DNA of 44,280 nucleotides, taken from assembly GCA_020426845.1 (NCBI GenBank), contig JAGQPF010000582.1:1-44280 (forward strand). The letters run 5' to 3'. A program made the position numbers and the translations under genes. Of this stretch, positions 42,121-44,280 are shown piece by piece. The first letter of the stretch is position 1; the number at the start of each line of letters is the position of its first letter. Source of the stretch: Planctomycetales bacterium. Lineage in GTDB: Bacteria; Planctomycetota; Planctomycetia; Pirellulales; Pirellulaceae. The notes under the pieces were generated by a model. That model worked only from the letters and a program-made list of their open reading frames with translations. It was not told the DNA's origin and did not search any database.

Positions 42121-43494
42121 TCAGGAGAGCGTGGTGAGGCTGTCGTAGAACGAGTCGGTCTCGACACCCGCTCGCTGCAGCATGGTCAACAGCAGGTTGC
42201 TCAACCGAGCGTCGGCGTCGACCGGGCGCGAGCAGAGCTGATAGTGCCCCTTGGCATTGGCCATGTCGTATTGGCCGATCTTGGGCAGGTTGAAATCCAG
42301 GTGCTCGCCATGCCGAGCGCCGAGCGACTTGCCGCCCGCCAGAATCAACGGCAAATTCGCGTTGCCGTGGCTGTGGCCGTAGGCCATGCCGCTGCCCCAC
42401 AACACCTGAGTGGAATCCAGCAGCGGTTCGTCGCCATCCGTATGGCTTTTCAATTGATCCAAGAAGTAGCTGAACTGCTCGATCAGAAACGTGTCCGTCT
42501 GCGTCAGTCGCCGCATCTGCTCGGGATCGCCATTGTGGTGCGACAGCTCGTGGCGAGTCTGCACGATGCCGATCTCGGGGATCGCCAGACCGTGGCTTTC
42601 GCTGCCAGTCATGCAGGTGATGACTCGCGTCATGTCCGTGCGGAGCGCCAACACCATCAGGTCATAGATGGTGCGGTAATAGTCGCCCGCCTCCTTTTGA
42701 TCGATATTGCGGCCCAAGTGAGCCTTAGTCTTGGCGTCGATCTCGGGCTTCGGCACATCCAGCCAACCTTCGGCTCGTTGCGTGCGAACCTCAACCTGGC
42801 GGACGGCCGTAAGATACTCATCCAATTTGTTCCGGTCGCTGTTGCCCATGTTCTTGCGCAGGGAGTCGGCGTCGCCGAGGACCGTGTCCAGCACGCTCAG
42901 CGTGCGGTTGAGCTTGCGACGAGCTTGATCCTTGCCGCCTGCTTCGACGCCGAACAGCCGGTCGAACAGTGTGCGCGGCCGTCGCTCGGCGGGCAGCTGA
43001 ATGCCCTCGCGCGACCAGGCAAGCGATCCGCCCGTAATCGCAATCTCCACCGAGGCGAATCGCGTGTGGACACCCTGCACTTCGGCCATCAACTGGTCGG
43101 CGGAAACCGAATTGCGGAACGCTCCGCCGTCGGCCGGCACGTTGGCGCCGGTCAGCCAGACCTTGTCACAGTTGTGATGCTTGCCCAGCACATCCGGATG
43201 GTGCAAACCGCTGATCGGCGTGATCACATCGCGATGCCGCTCGAGCGATCGTAGTGGCTCGGTGAGCTGATAGTCGCGCCCCGCTTGTTGAATCTGCCAC
43301 GTCAGCGTGTTGACGCCGTTGGGGATGTAGATAAACACGCTGCGCCGCGGCCGATCGGACGTGGAGCCCGATTCCGCCGCCCTGGCGGTGAGCGGCCGCA
43401 TGCAGTCCAACATCGGCAGCGCGATCGTGGCGCCCATGCCCCGCAACACATGCCTTCGGTCAAGCAGCCACTTCTGAGTGCGAATGTTGCTCAT
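42121..43494 (-). CDS. DUF1552 family protein
   Basis: This 457-residue protein has the DUF1552 pattern, beginning [20 protein letters not shown] (a Tat-like export signal with RR), and has the conserved PNGVN, SGLHHP and [13 protein letters not shown] stretches. DUF1552 proteins are encoded beside DUF1592/1588/1585 haem proteins in planctomycetes; the role of the pair is unknown, though they are probably periplasmic and may be redox- or polysaccharide-related. The ATG at 43494 follows the signal pattern; an open frame upstream to 43758 is not coding. An aggag lies 14 bases before the start, which is far. Confidence 0.88.
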   Translation of the reverse strand: MSNIRTQKWLLDRRHVLRGMGATIALPMLDCMRPLTARAAESGSTSDRPRRSVFIYIPNGVNTLTWQIQQAGRDYQLTEPLRSLERHRDVITPISGLHHPDVLGKHHNCDKVWLTGANVPADGGAFRNSVSADQLMAEVQGVHTRFASVEIAITGGSLAWSREGIQLPAERRPRTLFDRLFGVEAGGKDQARRKLNRTLSVLDTVLGDADSLRKNMGNSDRNKLDEYLTAVRQVEVRTQRAEGWLDVPKPEIDAKTKAHLGRNIDQKEAGDYYRTIYDLMVLALRTDMTRVITCMTGSESHGLAIPEIGIVQTRHELSHHNGDPEQMRRLTQTDTFLIEQFSYFLDQLKSHTDGDEPLLDSTQVLWGSGMAYGHSHGNANLPLILAGGKSLGARHGEHLDFNLPKIGQYDMANAKGHYQLCSRPVDADARLSNLLLTMLQRAGVETDSFYDSLTTLS

Positions 43495-43579
43495 GATGTT
43501 GTCGCTTTCTCCTAATGCGCGGCGCGAGCCGATCCTGAACTGAAAACTTGGAATGACGAGAGGAAACTTCTCGCTCTCT

Positions 43580-44278
43580 TTATCTTTGCTGGAACAAATC
43601 CGACAGCACCAACGCTTCGACGATGGCGCGGACTTCATAGTTGGCCGCTTTCGCCCGCGCCGACAAAGCCTCGAGCTCGTCGTGATCCTCGAACGACATG
43701 GTCCGCCGCAGGGCATATGTGGCCAGCTTCTCCACGAATGTCCTGCCGAACGGATCAAGGTCCTCCATCAGCAGCCGCTTGAACGCTTCGGCGTCCGCAA
43801 ATCTGCGGCCATCGGGCAATTCACCGCTGGGATCGACCTCGGGGTTGTCCCCCGTTCCTCGTTGTACGATCTCTTTCGTCCGCCAGGCGCCGATCGCATC
43901 ATAGTTTTCAAAGGCTAGCCCGAGCGGGTCGATCTTGCGATGGCAGGAAGCGCAATTCGGATTCTTCTGATGCGCCTCGAGCTTCATTCGCAACGTCGCC
44001 TTCGGCGCGTCCAGCGGATTCGGCTCGATCGGCTCCACGTTGGCCGGCGGAGGAGGCGGCGACTTGCCAAAAATCGACTCGGACAGCCAAACTCCGCGAT
44101 GGACCGGACGATGCCGCGTGCCGTCGGAAGTCAGCGACAGAATCGCAGCTTGTGTGAGCAGTCCGCCGCGATGGTCTCCGGCACGCAGGGCCACGCGTTG
44201 AAACGCGTCGCCGGAAACCTCGGGCAAGCCATAGAACGCCGCCAGCCGCGCGTTGGCCATCGTCCAATCGGACTGCAA
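43580..44278 (-). CDS. DUF1592/DUF1588/DUF1585 haem-type protein (C-terminal part)
   Basis: The readable 232 residues are the C-terminal end of a large planctomycete protein whose start lies beyond the right edge. The DUF1588 part has [20 protein letters not shown] and a c-type haem site C-A-S-C-H followed by [20 protein letters not shown]1585 closes the protein ([14 protein letters not shown] through [12 protein letters not shown]). It is upstream of the DUF1552 gene, 85 bases away on the same strand, and the two are the usual pair. Confidence 0.9.
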   Translation of the reverse strand: MQSDWTMANARLAAFYGLPEVSGDAFQRVALRAGDHRGGLLTQAAILSLTSDGTRHRPVHRGVWLSESIFGKSPPPPPANVEPIEPNPLDAPKATLRMKLEAHQKNPNCASCHRKIDPLGLAFENYDAIGAWRTKEIVQRGTGDNPEVDPSGELPDGRRFADAEAFKRLLMEDLDPFGRTFVEKLATYALRRTMSFEDHDELEALSARAKAANYEVRAIVEALVLSDLFQQR

Positions 44279-44280
44279 AA

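Overview
The right-hand 6 kb carry gene families typical of Planctomycetes: a DUF1552 protein, a DUF1588/DUF1585 haem-binding protein running off the right edge, and a DUF4139 protein. The host is therefore most likely a planctomycete. The rest of the window, from the left edge to a tRNA-Val(GAC) gene at 38423-38496, looks like an integrated mobilizable plasmid-like element. A tyrosine recombinase sits 63 bases from the 3' end of that tRNA and is encoded on the same strand. No duplicate of the tRNA 3' end was found inside the window, so the left boundary is probably outside it.

Layout. 1-1564: a remnant of an ExeA-like ATPase, then a first tyrosine recombinase. 1725-4165: a stability region with a VapBC-type and a ParDE/RelE-type toxin-antitoxin pair. 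It also holds two ungapped copies of a 160-base structured leader, the first in front of a small planctomycete-type protein. 4384-6725: a two-helix potassium channel and an HNH nuclease. 6989-7965: a ParA/ParG-like partition operon with a recognisable promoter. 8537-11410: an ArdC-type antirestriction protein and small element-borne proteins, each behind a long hairpin-rich leader. 11448-13745: an XRE-transmembrane-spherulin-4 fusion divergent from an ECF sigma factor. 14417-22476: a tightly packed mobilization operon (small membrane proteins, ParB-like protein, VirD4/TraG coupling protein, MobF relaxase-helicase). 22495-24180: an excisionase-like HTH protein, a RepA-like initiator and an iteron origin with seven 18-base repeats and a perfect DnaA box. 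No mating-pair genes (VirB4, VirB6 and so on) are present, so the element looks mobilizable rather than self-transmissible.

24532-36735 is cargo and probably the most novel part. A leftward set of genes encodes a HTH-NACHT NTPase and a separate HEAT-repeat protein that overlap in different frames, preceded by one or two small unknown genes. After a decayed transposase come a TPR-CHAT caspase-like peptidase with an apparent export signal and, converging on it with a 9-base gap, a patatin-like phospholipase co-transcribed with an unrecognised 339-residue protein. Both sets resemble immune or cell-death modules in domain content; that role is inferred.

38497-44280 is chromosomal: a DUF4139 protein on the plus strand meets a leftward operon of DUF1588/1585, DUF1552 and a secreted protein of unknown function.
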